Part shown: in pieces, positions 35,748 to 46,140 of the stretch
Layout: each line of letters starts with the position of its first letter
Numbering within the stretch: the first letter of the stretch is position 1
From: Muricauda sp. SCSIO 64092
GTDB lineage: Bacteria; Bacteroidota; Bacteroidia; Flavobacteriales; Flavobacteriaceae
Direction of reading: 5' to 3'
Assembly: GCF_023016285.1 (NCBI RefSeq)
Contig: NZ_CP095413.1
Coordinates: forward strand, 1,860,001-1,924,000
DNA: 64,000 nt
Translations under genes and position numbers: made by a program
The notes under the pieces: model-generated
Told to the model about the DNA's origin: nothing
Databases searched by the model: none
Seen by the model: the letters and a program-made list of their open reading frames with translations, nothing else

Positions 35748-35772
35748 ATGTTCAACTGCCCCCGTTGAACAT
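35748..35772. promoter_or_regulatory. Inverted repeat upstream of the TonB receptor operon
   Basis: ATGTTCAAC (35748-35756) and GTTGAACAT (35764-35772) form a perfect 9-bp inverted repeat around a 7-base C-rich spacer. It lies about 70-90 bp upstream of the TonB start and could be an operator. The interval 35680-35979 holds no gene. Confidence 0.5.
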
Positions 35773-35979
35773 TAAGTTTAAGTAAGGCGAATTGGGACCG
35801 ATATGGGTTACATCTTGATGGTGGTAGGTAATTTAGCACCCATACCCCTTCAGGGACAAGGGTTTAAAAACGGTAGTGCGGAGAATTCCCTTTGGGTTAT
35901 CGCACTAATTTTTAAGTCGCCTTTCCTGCGATGTCCATAGCTGCCGAATACTTCTTATCTTTAAGGAAATTGCTACTAC

Positions 35980-36273
35980 ATGAGTTACACCCTTATCGAC
36001 AATTCGGATAAAAAACAATACGAATTTCAATTATCGGAACATACCCCCCATATCGAATACATTAAGGCAAAGGACAAGATTTACCTGACCCATACCGAAG
36101 TACCGATAGCACTGGAAGGTCAGGGCATTGGAACGGAACTGGTAAGGCAGGTACTGGAAGATATCAAGAAAAAGGAATTGACCCTGGTTCCACTGTGCCC
36201 GTTTGTGGCGGCATATATCAAAAAGCACCCACAATGGCGGGAACTGGTCCTAAAGGGCATTAACATCGCATAA
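35980..36273 (+). CDS. Short GNAT family protein (YidJ-like)
   Basis: 97 residues. LEGQGIGTELVRQVLEDIKK is the acetyl-CoA-binding loop and helix of a minimal GNAT fold, and LVPLCPFVAAYIKKHPQW ends the domain with its conserved tryptophan. This short type (DUF/YidJ-like) commonly sits next to CDGSH-type proteins, as here with 1 bp between the genes. Role unknown, with stress defence suggested only by family context. Confidence 0.85.
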   Translation: MSYTLIDNSDKKQYEFQLSEHTPHIEYIKAKDKIYLTHTEVPIALEGQGIGTELVRQVLEDIKKKELTLVPLCPFVAAYIKKHPQWRELVLKGINIA

Positions 36274-36274
36274 T

Positions 36275-36697
36275 ATGGAAAAGGAAATTGTAAAGGAATA
36301 TACCCATGGTGACTTTACCGTGGTATGGAAACCCAAAAAGTGCATCCATTCGGAGATTTGTTTCAAAACGCTTCCCGAAGTCTATGATCCCAAGGGCAAA
36401 CCATGGATCAAACCTGAAAATGCTACGGTTGAAGCCTTAAAATCACAAATCGAAAAATGTCCTTCGGGTGCATTGACCTATAAATACAAAGGGGAAACCA
36501 AAATGGAGGAAACCAAAATAACCGAATGCAGTATTGTGGAAAACGGCCCCTTGCTGGTAAGTGGTAATCTTAAGGTTGTGCTTGCCGATGGTAGTGAAGA
36601 AATCAAAAAACGATCAACGGCATTTTGTCGCTGTGGGGCATCCAACAACAAACCCTATTGTGACGGCACCCATAAAACCATTGCTTTTGTAGGTTGA
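36275..36697 (+). CDS. 4Fe-4S mono-cluster and CDGSH iron-sulfur protein
   Basis: 140 residues. The N-terminal half (about 1-70) carries the YjdI-like cluster domain with cysteines in KKCIHSEICF and EKCPSGAL. The C-terminal half has the CDGSH signature FCRCGASNNKPYCDGTH (about 117-133), which binds a 2Fe-2S cluster through three Cys and one His. Both cysteine sets are complete. Such fused proteins likely shuttle electrons or clusters. It starts 1 bp after the short GNAT gene and is surely co-transcribed. Confidence 0.9.
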   Translation: MEKEIVKEYTHGDFTVVWKPKKCIHSEICFKTLPEVYDPKGKPWIKPENATVEALKSQIEKCPSGALTYKYKGETKMEETKITECSIVENGPLLVSGNLKVVLADGSEEIKKRSTAFCRCGASNNKPYCDGTHKTIAFVG

Positions 36698-36768
36698 TGG
36701 GACAGTGCATTCATGGAGGAACCCAACAACGGATAAGATGGGGATTCTTTCCGAAATTTTAATTGCAA

Positions 36769-37965
36769 CTATCCCTTTCCCAACAGCTGGTGACATTGCC
36801 GGGCAATTTCCAGCTCTTCATTGGTAGGGATTACCAAAAGGCGAACCCGACTGTCCTTGCCCTGAAATTCAGAAACCTCGTTCTCGGTATTGATCGATGC
36901 ATTCCTTTCACTTTCCATAACAATGCCCATGGCTTCCATTCCGGTACAGGACATTTGACGGATTAATACGGAATTTTCCCCAATTCCTGCCGTGAATACA
37001 ATGGCATCCACCCCATTAAGAATGGCAATATAGGCCCCAATATACTTTTTTATGCGATGTGAGATCATCTCCAAAGCCAACAGGCAGTCTTTGTCCCCTT
37101 CTTCCGCCAACCGTTGGATTTCCCTTAGATCGGAGTGTCCTGTCAATCCCAACAATCCACTTTCCTTCTGGAGCACTGTATTTACTTCCTGGGAATCCAT
37201 TCCACAGGAATCCATTAGGAAAAACACAACGGACTGATCAATATCTCCACTTCGCGTTCCCATAATTAAACCATTTGAGGGTCCAAATCCAAGGGAATGT
37301 TCTATGCTTTTCCCATCTTTCACGGCAGTAATGCTGGAACCATTGCCCAAATGCACAGTGATGATTTTTGATTCGGGCTTTCCCAAATACGCGATTGCTT
37401 TTTCCGAAACATATTTATGGCTGGTACCATGAAATCCATACACCCGAATCCCATGGTCCTGGGTCAATTTTTTGGGAATGGCATAAACATGGGCCTCAGG
37501 GGGAATGCTTTGATGAAATGCGGTATCAAATACCGCAACTTGTTTGGCTTTGGGAAAAAGGGTCTGGGCCACTTCAATACCAATGGCATTAGCGGGATTG
37601 TGCAATGGCGCGAGAAAAGAAAGTGCCTTGATTTTTTCCAGCACTGCATCACTTATTTCCGTAGCGCCACTGAAGGCATCACCGCCATGGACGACCCTAT
37701 GTCCAACACAATCAATTTCCCCATCACCTTCCAATACTCCGTGCGAAGGGTCCTTTAACAATTCCATAATCTCACCAAGACCGGATTTATGGTCTTTGAT
37801 GCGCATGGCACGTTTTAAGGATTCCGTACCCTTTTCATAGCGCACATGCCCGTTTTCCTGACCCAATCGCTCTACGATGCCTTTGCAGAGGCTACGGCCT
37901 TGGGGCATTACTATCACCTGAAACTTAATGGAAGAACTCCCAGAATTAATGATCAAAATCTTCAT
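36769..37965 (-). CDS. ackA: Acetate kinase
   Basis: 398 residues. The ASKHA family motifs INSGSSSIKFQ (about 5-15), HRVVHGGD, FDTAFHQSIP, HLGNGSSITAV and MGTRSGDIDQSVV are all in place, so it is a functional acetokinase. It converts acetyl phosphate and ADP to acetate and ATP. It lies 10 bp downstream of pta on the same strand, the usual overflow/energy module. Confidence 0.96.
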   Translation of the reverse strand: MKILIINSGSSSIKFQVIVMPQGRSLCKGIVERLGQENGHVRYEKGTESLKRAMRIKDHKSGLGEIMELLKDPSHGVLEGDGEIDCVGHRVVHGGDAFSGATEISDAVLEKIKALSFLAPLHNPANAIGIEVAQTLFPKAKQVAVFDTAFHQSIPPEAHVYAIPKKLTQDHGIRVYGFHGTSHKYVSEKAIAYLGKPESKIITVHLGNGSSITAVKDGKSIEHSLGFGPSNGLIMGTRSGDIDQSVVFFLMDSCGMDSQEVNTVLQKESGLLGLTGHSDLREIQRLAEEGDKDCLLALEMISHRIKKYIGAYIAILNGVDAIVFTAGIGENSVLIRQMSCTGMEAMGIVMESERNASINTENEVSEFQGKDSRVRLLVIPTNEELEIARQCHQLLGKG

Positions 37966-37974
37966 GGTCCTATT

Positions 37975-40059
37975 TCAATTGTTCTGGGCTTGGATAGCGG
38001 TAACCACTACGGTGTTGAATACATCGTCCACGGTGCAGCCACGGCTTAGATCATTGACAGGTTTGTTCAATCCCTGCAATACAGGTCCTATTGCCAATGC
38101 CCCTGTTTCCCGTTGTACGGCCTTGTAGGTGTTGTTTCCGGTATTTAGGTCGGGAAAAATCAATACGGACGCCTGTCCCGCTACTTTGGAATCCGGCATT
38201 TTACCGCGGCCCACAATGGGATCAACCGCCGCATCATATTGTATTGGGCCTTCGACCTCCAATTTAGGATGTTGTTCGCGTACCCGTTGGGTCGCTTCAC
38301 GAACACGTTCCACATCCTCACCTTGGCCCGAATTGCCGGATGAGTAGGAAAGCATGGCAACCTTGGGTTCAATTCCAAAATTGGAAGCTGTGGTAGCTGA
38401 AGCTATGGCAATTTCCGCCAATTGTTCAGCTGTGGGGTTGGGATTAATGGCACAATCGCCAAATACACATACCCTATTGGGCAGGCACATAAAAAAGACC
38501 GATGAAACTACGTTGGCTTCCGGTTTGGTCTTGATAAACTGCAATGCCGGTCTTATGGTGTGCTGGGTGGTATGTACGGCACCCGAAACCATACCATCGG
38601 CATCCCCACGGTATACCATCATAGTGGCAAAATACGACACATCATTCATCATATCACGGGCCATATCCATATTTACCCCCTTGTGTTTTCGCAGCTCGTA
38701 AAAGGTCTCTGCATAGGATTCCATGATTCCGTTATCCTTGGGATTAATGACGTTCAGTTGGGAAATATCAAGGCCTAAACGGGCCGCTTCGGCAGCTATA
38801 CGGTGGATGTCACCCAAAAGGGTAATGGATACGATATCTCCCTGCACCAACTCCGTGGCCGCCTTTAAAATTCGTGCATCTTCCCCCTCGGCCAACACAA
38901 TATGCTTTTTTTCCATACGCGCCCGTTGCGCCAAATTGTATTGGAACATGCGCGGGGTCATGACATTGGATGTAAATCCCGTCAACCGTTTCAGCAAAGC
39001 CTCCCCATCTATATGCTGTTCAAACAAAGCCATGGAAGTTTCTATTTTCTGTTTGCTCTGTGCATAAATCTGTGACTTGATATTTCCAACAATGTTGGTC
39101 GTTTTAAAAGTCCCTTGCTGCACGCTGATGATCGGCACATTGGTGGTGCTTTCCAACAGTTTTAAAATGGAAGGTTCCGGTGACAGTCCCCCGGTCAAAA
39201 TAATCCCTGAAACGTTGGGATATTTTTCAGATTGATGCGCCTGTAAGACGCCCAAAATAATATCTGAACGATCCCCCGGAGTTATCACCAAACTTTGCTC
39301 ACGAAGGTGTATGAGATAGTTATGCAATTGCATGGCCCCCACCCCAAAGCTACCGGTTTGGTTATCCAAATACGAATGCCCAAAAAGTACTTCCCCATCC
39401 AAGGTCTCAACAATTTCCTTGAGGGTGGGATGGGACAAATTCCTTACCCTTGGTACGGTATATACCTCTACCCCATTGGACAGGCCTTTGGTCAATTCCG
39501 TTTTGACCAATTGCAAATTCTCGGGCCTGATTTTGTTGGCCAATACGGCCAACACCTGAATGTCATGCTGAAGATAGGTCTTGACCGCGGCATCAAGGTT
39601 TCTTGAAAAGTCTTCCAGGCTTTTGCCCTTGCCATTGTCCACCAATACCACTGGGATTCCAAGATTTTTGGCAATGTCCCTGTTCAAATCAAATTCAATG
39701 ACCTTACCTTCATCGGAAAAGTCACTACCCTCTACCAGCACAAAATCATGTGTTGCTTCTATTTTTTTATACTTGGAGATGATGCGATCCAGGATTTCAT
39801 CCTTACGGTTATCATTGTATAGGCGTACCACTTCATTGATGACTAAACCATAGGCATCTTCGGGGGGCAAATCCAATTGAAAATGCTGCAGGACGGTGGC
39901 AATATGGTTGTCGAGTCCACCATCTTCCACCTCATCAATAACAGGTCGAAAATAGCCTACTTTTGGGAGCTTTCCCAAAAGCATATTCATAAATCCAAGT
40001 ACAAAAAGTGATTTCCCGCTATGGGGTCCTAAAGTGCCTATATAGACCGCTTTGTTCAT
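37975..40059 (-). CDS. pta: Phosphate acetyltransferase (long, P-loop type)
   Basis: 694 residues, the long Pta type. An N-terminal P-loop domain (GTLGPHSGKS, about 8-17) and a DRTGG domain (about 220-330) are fused to the C-terminal PTA_PTB catalytic domain (about 370-690; MVSGAVHTTQHTIRPALQFI, CAINPNPTAEQLAEIAI). It makes acetyl phosphate from acetyl-CoA, which ackA then uses. The N-terminal domains are regulatory in the E. coli type enzyme. Confidence 0.95.
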   Translation of the reverse strand: MNKAVYIGTLGPHSGKSLFVLGFMNMLLGKLPKVGYFRPVIDEVEDGGLDNHIATVLQHFQLDLPPEDAYGLVINEVVRLYNDNRKDEILDRIISKYKKIEATHDFVLVEGSDFSDEGKVIEFDLNRDIAKNLGIPVVLVDNGKGKSLEDFSRNLDAAVKTYLQHDIQVLAVLANKIRPENLQLVKTELTKGLSNGVEVYTVPRVRNLSHPTLKEIVETLDGEVLFGHSYLDNQTGSFGVGAMQLHNYLIHLREQSLVITPGDRSDIILGVLQAHQSEKYPNVSGIILTGGLSPEPSILKLLESTTNVPIISVQQGTFKTTNIVGNIKSQIYAQSKQKIETSMALFEQHIDGEALLKRLTGFTSNVMTPRMFQYNLAQRARMEKKHIVLAEGEDARILKAATELVQGDIVSITLLGDIHRIAAEAARLGLDISQLNVINPKDNGIMESYAETFYELRKHKGVNMDMARDMMNDVSYFATMMVYRGDADGMVSGAVHTTQHTIRPALQFIKTKPEANVVSSVFFMCLPNRVCVFGDCAINPNPTAEQLAEIAIASATTASNFGIEPKVAMLSYSSGNSGQGEDVERVREATQRVREQHPKLEVEGPIQYDAAVDPIVGRGKMPDSKVAGQASVLIFPDLNTGNNTYKAVQRETGALAIGPVLQGLNKPVNDLSRGCTVDDVFNTVVVTAIQAQNN

Positions 40060-40088
40060 GTAAGTAGGGGTTAATATTTTACGTTTGA

Positions 40089-40096
40089 CAAAGATA
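40089..40096 (-). promoter_or_regulatory. -7 promoter element of the pta-ackA operon
   Basis: On the minus strand TATCTTTG (exact TAnnTTTG), about 30 bp before the pta start codon. Confidence 0.5.
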
Positions 40097-40256
40097 CTTC
40101 CTAAACTGTCAAGGACATCTTTTTACCCTGGCCAATTTCAAAAAATATGCACCCCATTCCGAACAAAATGCAATCGTTCACCAAATGAAAAAGTGGGGTC
40201 ACATTTCAATTGAACACGGTTACTCATTATCCGTTCTTTTTTAAATACCGTTATTG

Positions 40257-40264
40257 TAATTTTG
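40257..40264 (+). promoter_or_regulatory. -7 promoter element of the SIMPL gene
   Basis: TAATTTTG (exact TAnnTTTG), 15 bp before the ATG at 40280; it shows that the in-frame TTG at 40262 is not the start. Confidence 0.5.
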
Positions 40265-40279
40265 ACCAAACTTTTAGTC

Positions 40280-40975
40280 ATGAAATTAGCATATAGCCTA
40301 CTATTTTTTGCCACAACGATGGTCCTTTCGGCCCAATCCAGAAATTTTTTGGACGTTCCCTACCTTGAAACCTCGGCCCGAGTGGATACTTTGGTCACCC
40401 CAGATAAGATCTATCTAAGCATTACCATCCAGGAAAAGGACTCCAAAGGGAGAAAATCGGTAGAAGAACAGGAAAACAAAATGGCACAAAGCCTAAAAAA
40501 TCTAGGTATTGACGTTGACAAGCAGTTAACGATAAAGGATTTGGCCAGTAACTACAGGAAGTATTTTTTACGTTCAAAGGAAGTGCTGAAAAGCAAGCAA
40601 TATTCCCTATTGGTCCGTGATGGCCTCACTGCCGGAAAGGTCATGGCCGCCCTGGAAGATTTGGATATTGCCAATACCTATTTGGAAAAGACCGAATATT
40701 CCAAAATGGACGAGCTGGAACTCGAATTAAAATCAAAGGCGGTAAAAAAGGCAAAGAAGAAGGCGGACGCCCTTACCCAACCCTTGGGACAACAAGTGGG
40801 AAGGGCTATTCATATTGTGGACAATTCCCAACCTTATTATCCAAGGTATAATCAAGCTCGAATGGAAATGAAAACCATGGCCATGGATATGGCAGAAGCT
40901 GAACCCCTGGATATTGGTTTTGAAAAAATTCGAGTGGAAAGTACGGTGAACGTGAAATTTAAGCTTGCGGAATAG
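40280..40975 (+). CDS. SIMPL domain (DUF541) secreted protein
   Basis: 231 residues from the ATG at 40280, with a signal peptide (MKLAYSLLFFATTMVLSAQ). The SIMPL domain follows: DTLVTPDKIYLSITIQEKDS near the start, a helix-rich middle and the C-terminal VESTVNVKFKL strand. SIMPL/YggE proteins are periplasmic, 8-mer forming proteins linked to oxidative stress and to outer-membrane or signalling functions. The exact role here is unknown. Confidence 0.85.
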   Translation: MKLAYSLLFFATTMVLSAQSRNFLDVPYLETSARVDTLVTPDKIYLSITIQEKDSKGRKSVEEQENKMAQSLKNLGIDVDKQLTIKDLASNYRKYFLRSKEVLKSKQYSLLVRDGLTAGKVMAALEDLDIANTYLEKTEYSKMDELELELKSKAVKKAKKKADALTQPLGQQVGRAIHIVDNSQPYYPRYNQARMEMKTMAMDMAEAEPLDIGFEKIRVESTVNVKFKLAE

Positions 40976-41028
40976 GTCACTCGACGCAGCTTTTTGGATT
41001 TTGGGACATCTAGTAGGAAAACCTAGCG

Positions 41029-41460
41029 ATGAAAAAGTTCCTACTGCTTTTGGCCACCCTATCGTTGACATGGTCCTCCTGTAATTCCGACGACAACGAT
41101 CCCACATCCGAAATCTGTGATTTTTTGGTCCGAGTGGATGCCCAAAAATTTGCCAACACCACTACCTCCGGTTACTCCATTATCAGTGCCGGGATTGAAG
41201 ACGATTGTCTTTCCATTCAAATTGAAAGCGGTGGTTGTGATGGAAATTCGTGGGTTCCGGAACTCATTGATTCCGGTTCAATTGCAGAATCCTCCCCGGA
41301 ACAACGATCCATTATACTGGGGCTTACCAACACGGAACCTTGCGATGCCATAGTTCTGAGGACATACACTTTTGAACTTACCCCTTTACGGATATCGGGA
41401 AGTAATGCCATCATTTTAAGATTGACCGATTGGGATGGTGAACTCCTTTATGCGTATTAG
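41029..41460 (+). CDS. Hypothetical lipoprotein
   Basis: 143 residues. The leader MKKFLLLLATLSLTWSSC has a lipobox, then NSDDNDPTS, a typical acidic tether of Bacteroidota surface lipoproteins. The rest is beta-rich with four more cysteines (ICDF, DDCLSI, GGCDGN, EPCDAIVLRTYTFEL). No recognised family. Located 53 bp after the SIMPL gene and possibly co-transcribed. Convergent with the TetR gene: the two stops are about 5 bp apart. Confidence 0.7.
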   Translation: MKKFLLLLATLSLTWSSCNSDDNDPTSEICDFLVRVDAQKFANTTTSGYSIISAGIEDDCLSIQIESGGCDGNSWVPELIDSGSIAESSPEQRSIILGLTNTEPCDAIVLRTYTFELTPLRISGSNAIILRLTDWDGELLYAY

Positions 41461-41464
41461 GAGC

Positions 41465-42046
41465 TCAATCCAATACGGAAAGTCCGGAATTCACTACTTT
41501 CCTAAGCTTTTCAGCATCGGAATCCACCTTGGCCACAACCCGAATCCCATTGTAAAGGGCAAAAAGCATTAACCCGATTTCCTCGGGATTGATCGAAGGG
41601 GACAGTTCCCCATTGTTGACTCCTTTTTGCACATAGCCCGCAAAAAGTTTTTCCGCATTTTCCTTATTAGCAATAAGTGTCTGATGTATTTTTTCATTGC
41701 CGGGGATCATCTCTGTGGTGGTATTGACCACAAAACATCCTTTTCGACCGGGATCGTTGGCCGCCTCTTCAATGGCCATTTCAAATAATCTTTGAAACCC
41801 CTCTTTTACCGTAGCCGAAGTATGGAATATTTCCTGGATTTTTTCCCCTGAGGTCGTCCTGTAGTGTGCAAATGCACTATCGAACAAAGCCTCTTTCCCG
41901 CCAAACGTATCATAAAGACTGGCCCTGTTAATGCCCAGGTGTGACACCAGATCCTGCATTGAAGTGGCATGGAACCCTTTTTCCCAAAAGAGTTCCATGG
42001 CCTTGTTCAATACTTCTTTCTCATTAAATTGTTTTGTACGTGGCAT
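41465..42046 (-). CDS. TetR/AcrR family regulator
   Basis: 193 residues. HTH at about 8-55 (KAMELFWEKGFHATSMQDLV, HLGINRASLYDTFGGKEALF), then a helical effector domain of the AcuR/NemR-like C-terminal type. It is the second gene of a minus-strand unit: the SDR gene upstream ends 32 bp before it. Two operator-like palindromes precede the SDR gene, so the protein likely represses its own operon and responds to a reactive or hydrophobic small molecule. Ligand unknown. Confidence 0.88.
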   Translation of the reverse strand: MPRTKQFNEKEVLNKAMELFWEKGFHATSMQDLVSHLGINRASLYDTFGGKEALFDSAFAHYRTTSGEKIQEIFHTSATVKEGFQRLFEMAIEEAANDPGRKGCFVVNTTTEMIPGNEKIHQTLIANKENAEKLFAGYVQKGVNNGELSPSINPEEIGLMLFALYNGIRVVAKVDSDAEKLRKVVNSGLSVLD

Positions 42047-42078
42047 ATTGGACTATGTTCCAAATTTATCCAAAAAAA

Positions 42079-42828
42079 CTACACCTGTGCAAAGCCACCA
42101 TCCACTGGAATCTCGGCTCCGGTGATATAGCTGCTATCCGATGAGGCCAGAAACAACGCGGTGGTCGCCACTTCATCGGAATGACCGAATCTCCCCAAAC
42201 TCACCAGGGAAGGGAAGTTGGCTGCCATGGCATCGATATTCTCCTGGGGCACATTGTGCTTACCGTAAATGGGGGTATCGATTGGTCCCGGCGCTATGGC
42301 ATTGACCCGAATCCCCTTTGGACCAAATTCTGCCGCCAATGTCCTCGTAAGCGAGCGCAATGCTGCCTTACTTGAGGCGTAGGCCCCCATACCGGCAAAG
42401 CCTTTGATATTCACCACAGAGGTATTGAAAATGATACTGGCCCCCTCATTTAAGTGTGCATTGGCCGCCTTTACGGTAAATAGCGGACCCCGTACATTGA
42501 TATTATGGACCTCATCAAAAATATCAGGGGTCAACCCATCAATGGTCTCCAATCTAAATATTCCGGCATTTAGAAAGAGGACATCTATTTTACCAAAGGT
42601 TTCCACCGTTTGGGTTATCAAAGCTTCACTGTCCGTTATGCTCGAGGCTTCGGCCTTCACCAAAAGATACTCCCCGGATAGTTCGGATTTCAGGGCATCC
42701 AATTTCTCCTGACTCCTTCCGGTCAACACTACTTTTGCACCTTCTTCCAAAAAGCGCTTGGCCGTTTGCAATCCCATTCCACTGGTCGCTCCGGTGATAA
42801 TGGCCACTTTGTTTTCCAATTTTTTCAT
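42079..42828 (-). CDS. Short-chain dehydrogenase/reductase
   Basis: 249 residues, classical SDR. Cofactor motif TGATSGMGLQTA (about 11-22), NAG (about 88-90), catalytic S in NTSVVNI, and Y-x-x-x-K in AYASSKAAL. The VVLTGRS region suggests an NADP(H)-dependent enzyme. Substrate unknown. It is the first gene of an operon controlled by the TetR gene that follows it, so a detoxification or stress-induced role is plausible but inferred. Confidence 0.9.
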   Translation of the reverse strand: MKKLENKVAIITGATSGMGLQTAKRFLEEGAKVVLTGRSQEKLDALKSELSGEYLLVKAEASSITDSEALITQTVETFGKIDVLFLNAGIFRLETIDGLTPDIFDEVHNINVRGPLFTVKAANAHLNEGASIIFNTSVVNIKGFAGMGAYASSKAALRSLTRTLAAEFGPKGIRVNAIAPGPIDTPIYGKHNVPQENIDAMAANFPSLVSLGRFGHSDEVATTALFLASSDSSYITGAEIPVDGGFAQV

Positions 42829-42862
42829 TTGATATGATTTTTTTAATTCTTAATTCTATTTT

Positions 42863-42910
42863 AGAACGATTGTTCCAATACAAACATATTAATAACGGAA
42901 CGAACGTTCC
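42863..42910. promoter_or_regulatory. Two operator-like palindromes upstream of the SDR-TetR operon
   Basis: AGAACGATTGTTCC (42863-42876) and GGAACGAACGTTCC (42897-42910). Both have GAAC/GTTC arms; the second is a perfect inverted repeat (GGAACG-AA-CGTTCC). Centres are 34 bp apart. They lie 35-82 bp upstream of the SDR start, so they are likely binding sites for the co-encoded TetR protein. Confidence 0.65.
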
Positions 42911-42987
42911 AAATAAAAAATAGACTTTAACATTATTTTACAATTGTAATCGCTCTTTTGTATCTTACTCCATTAAAATCCAACCCT

Positions 42988-45900
42988 ATGAAATTCCTAA
43001 AACTGTTCTTTGTTGTCCTTTTCGTCATGCCTTTTTTGCTGAGTGCCCAAAAAAGGAAAAGAAAGGCAACCGTCCCGACCATTGTTTTGAACGATTCCAT
43101 GTACACTGGTCTTAAATGGCGCAATATTGGTCCTTTTAGGGGGGGAAGGAGTGTGGCATCGTCTGGTGTTGTTGGACAGCCCATGACCTATTATATGGGT
43201 ACCACCGGAGGTGGAATTTGGAAAACCGTGGACGATGGCATTACTTGGAAAAATATTTCGGATGGCCAGTTAAAAACAGGGACGGTCGGTGCCATGGCAG
43301 TTTCGGAAAGCAATCCCAATACTGTTGTGGTGGGAATGGGCGAACACGCTGCCCGGGGCGTAATGACCTCAATGGGGGATGGGGTCTATAAATCCACTGA
43401 TGCGGGAAAAACATGGAAACACATTGGTTTGGATGAAACCCGACACATCTCCGATGTGATCATCCATCCCACCAATCCGGACATCCTATTTGTTGCCGCA
43501 CAGGGCGCACAATATGGTCCATCCCAGCAACGTGGGGTCTATCGTTCACTTAATGGGGGAGCAACCTGGGAGCGGGTCCTTTTTGTAGATGAAAATACCG
43601 GAGCCTCTTCCCTATCCATAGATATGAACAACCCATTGCATCTTTATGCCGCCATGTGGCAGCACCGGCGTTATCCTTGGAAAATGGAATCCGGTGGGCC
43701 TTCCTCGGGAATCTACAAATCCACCGACGGGGGAACCACATGGAAACAGCTTAAGGAAGGCCTCCCGAAAGAGTTTGGCAAGGCTGGAATTTCGGTCTCA
43801 AGGGCCAATCCAGAACTCGTATTCGCCGTAATTGAGGCAGAAGGCACCAAAGGCGGGGTATACCGAAGCGACGATGCCGGTAAAAAATGGAAACAGGTCA
43901 ATAAGGACCGTATCAATATTGCCCGTTCCTGGTACTATATGGAGATTTTTGCCGATCCACAGGACGAAAATGTGGTATACGTACTAAATGCCCCTGTGAC
44001 CAAATCCATTGATGGGGGCAAAACCTTTACGCCCCTACCAACGCCCCATGGGGACAACCACCATTTATGGATACATCCCCATGACAATACCAAAATGGTG
44101 AATTCCAATGACGGGGGAGCAAACGTTTCCAACAATGGTGGAAAAAGTTGGAGTACCCAGCAAAATCAGGCCACTTCCCAATTCTATCGGGTCATTACCG
44201 ATAACCTGGTACCCTATAACGTATATGGTGGCCAACAGGACAATTCGGCCATTGCCATTGCCAGTCGCACCAATGATGCGGGAATTGACTGGAAGGACTG
44301 GTATTCCGTGGCCGGCTGTGAAAGTGCCTATTTGGCATTTGACCCTGATAACCCCGAAGTGGTTTACGGGGGTTGTTATCAAGGTATCATTGAAAAATGG
44401 ATAAAGGCCTCCCGGGAGGGAAAACCAATTAAGGCCTATCCAGAATTGGGCTTGGGGAAGGTTCCCAAGGACTTCAAATACCGATACAATTGGAATGCAC
44501 CCATTATAAGTTCCCCCCATGATCGGAACACGATTTACCATGCAGGCAATGTGGTATTCAAAACCGAGGATGGAGGTCATGCTTGGGAGGCAATAAGTCC
44601 GGACCTGACCCGTAACCAAAAGGAAAAACAGGGTCCGGGTGGTGGACCCTATACCAATGAGGCCGCTGGTGGTGAAAACTATAATACCTTAATGTACTTG
44701 GTGGAATCCCCACATGAAAAAGGGGTGCTCTATACCGGCAGCGACGATGGTTTGATGCATATTACCCGGGACGGAGGCGCCAACTGGACAAATATTACCC
44801 CGCCAAATATTGGGGACGGAATTATCAATAGCATTGAAATATCCTCCCATGATCCCGCTACGGCCTACACCGCCATAATGCGGTATAAATCCATGGATTT
44901 AAAGCCCTATATTTTTAAAACAACGGACTATGGACAGACATGGACAAAAATCGTGGATGGCCTAACGGATAAGCACACCTTTGTACGTGTGGTCAGGGAG
45001 GACCCAAAGAAAAAGGGATTGCTCTATGCTGGAACGGAAACCGGGCTTTATATTTCAATGGATGATGGACAAAACTGGCAAAGGTTTCAATTAAACCTTC
45101 CCGTTGTTCCCATCAATGACATTGCCATACAGGACAACGACATGGTCGTTGCCACCGCAGGACGTTCCTTTTGGATCTTGGATGATCTGGGAGCGATCCA
45201 AAACAGTTTTGATACTGCCGAAAAGCTGAAAGTGGCACAGCCCAAACCCAGCTATCGCATTTTTGGTGGCAGTCCGGACAAACCGGTCCCAGGATTGGGA
45301 CAAAATCCAAAATCAGGGGTTGCCATTGATTATTACCTGCCCAAAAAACTGGATTCAATTCCTCTAAAACTCGAAGTACTTCAAGAAGGGAAGGTCATCC
45401 GTACCTATACCAATCAAAAACCAAAGGATTTCAAATCTTGGCCCGGTGGGCCACCCAAACCACAGGTACTCCCCAGTAAAAAGGGATACAATCGGTTTAC
45501 CTGGGATTTTAGGAAGGAGGCCATTCCGGCCATCAACAAGGTATTTGTGTTCGGGAACTACCAGGGTTCCAGGGTTGCCCCCGGCACTTATACCCTAAAA
45601 CTAAGTTTGGAAGGGGAAACGGTGGCGACCACGGCAACGGTTTTGGCAAATCCTAAAATTGAGGCTTCGGCAACGGAGTATGCGGACCAGCAAGCGGTCC
45701 TTGATCAGATTGAAAATACGCTACGGGCAATGCATAAAGCGGTCAATCAAATGCGTTCGGCCAAAAGCCAATTGAAGTCGTACAAGAAACTGTTGAAAAA
45801 CAATACTGCGGCGGAAACACTTATAACCAAAGGTGATAGTTTGCTAAAACGCATTACCACCTGGGAGGAACATTTAATTCAACCCAAACAGAAAACCTTT

Positions 45901-46140
45901 CAGGATGTCATCAATTTCCACAATCAGCTCAATGCAGATTTTATGCATTTAAAGGGTTTTGTTGATGTTCCCGAACCCCAGGTAACCCTGGGGGCCAAAG
46001 AACGGTTACGGGATTTATTGGCGGCATGGGACACGTATAAAAACGAAAAAAACAGTATTGTTGGGACGGAGATGCGGGAGTATAATGAATTGTTCAAATC
46101 ATTGAACCTCCCTGCCATACTTATGAGCGGAGATGAATGA
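42988..46140 (+). CDS. Secreted BNR/sortilin-like (VPS10) beta-propeller protein
   Basis: 1050 residues from the ATG at 42988 (longer in-frame ORF starts at a TTG). Signal peptide [21 protein letters not shown]. About ten Asp-box repeats, S/T-x-D-x-G-x-T/N-W, are visible ([81 protein letters not shown]). They fold as a ten-bladed propeller, with a C-terminal beta/helical region (about 790-1050). Such proteins in Bacteroidota are often labelled glycosyl hydrolase, but catalytic residues are not evident, so binding or proteolysis-linked roles are possible. Confidence 0.88.
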   Translation: MKFLKLFFVVLFVMPFLLSAQKRKRKATVPTIVLNDSMYTGLKWRNIGPFRGGRSVASSGVVGQPMTYYMGTTGGGIWKTVDDGITWKNISDGQLKTGTVGAMAVSESNPNTVVVGMGEHAARGVMTSMGDGVYKSTDAGKTWKHIGLDETRHISDVIIHPTNPDILFVAAQGAQYGPSQQRGVYRSLNGGATWERVLFVDENTGASSLSIDMNNPLHLYAAMWQHRRYPWKMESGGPSSGIYKSTDGGTTWKQLKEGLPKEFGKAGISVSRANPELVFAVIEAEGTKGGVYRSDDAGKKWKQVNKDRINIARSWYYMEIFADPQDENVVYVLNAPVTKSIDGGKTFTPLPTPHGDNHHLWIHPHDNTKMVNSNDGGANVSNNGGKSWSTQQNQATSQFYRVITDNLVPYNVYGGQQDNSAIAIASRTNDAGIDWKDWYSVAGCESAYLAFDPDNPEVVYGGCYQGIIEKWIKASREGKPIKAYPELGLGKVPKDFKYRYNWNAPIISSPHDRNTIYHAGNVVFKTEDGGHAWEAISPDLTRNQKEKQGPGGGPYTNEAAGGENYNTLMYLVESPHEKGVLYTGSDDGLMHITRDGGANWTNITPPNIGDGIINSIEISSHDPATAYTAIMRYKSMDLKPYIFKTTDYGQTWTKIVDGLTDKHTFVRVVREDPKKKGLLYAGTETGLYISMDDGQNWQRFQLNLPVVPINDIAIQDNDMVVATAGRSFWILDDLGAIQNSFDTAEKLKVAQPKPSYRIFGGSPDKPVPGLGQNPKSGVAIDYYLPKKLDSIPLKLEVLQEGKVIRTYTNQKPKDFKSWPGGPPKPQVLPSKKGYNRFTWDFRKEAIPAINKVFVFGNYQGSRVAPGTYTLKLSLEGETVATTATVLANPKIEASATEYADQQAVLDQIENTLRAMHKAVNQMRSAKSQLKSYKKLLKNNTAAETLITKGDSLLKRITTWEEHLIQPKQKTFQDVINFHNQLNADFMHLKGFVDVPEPQVTLGAKERLRDLLAAWDTYKNEKNSIVGTEMREYNELFKSLNLPAILMSGDE

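Noticed and set aside
44065..44619. 184-residue minus-strand frame within the BNR gene
   Set aside because: Antisense to Asp-box repeats; no evidence of a gene.
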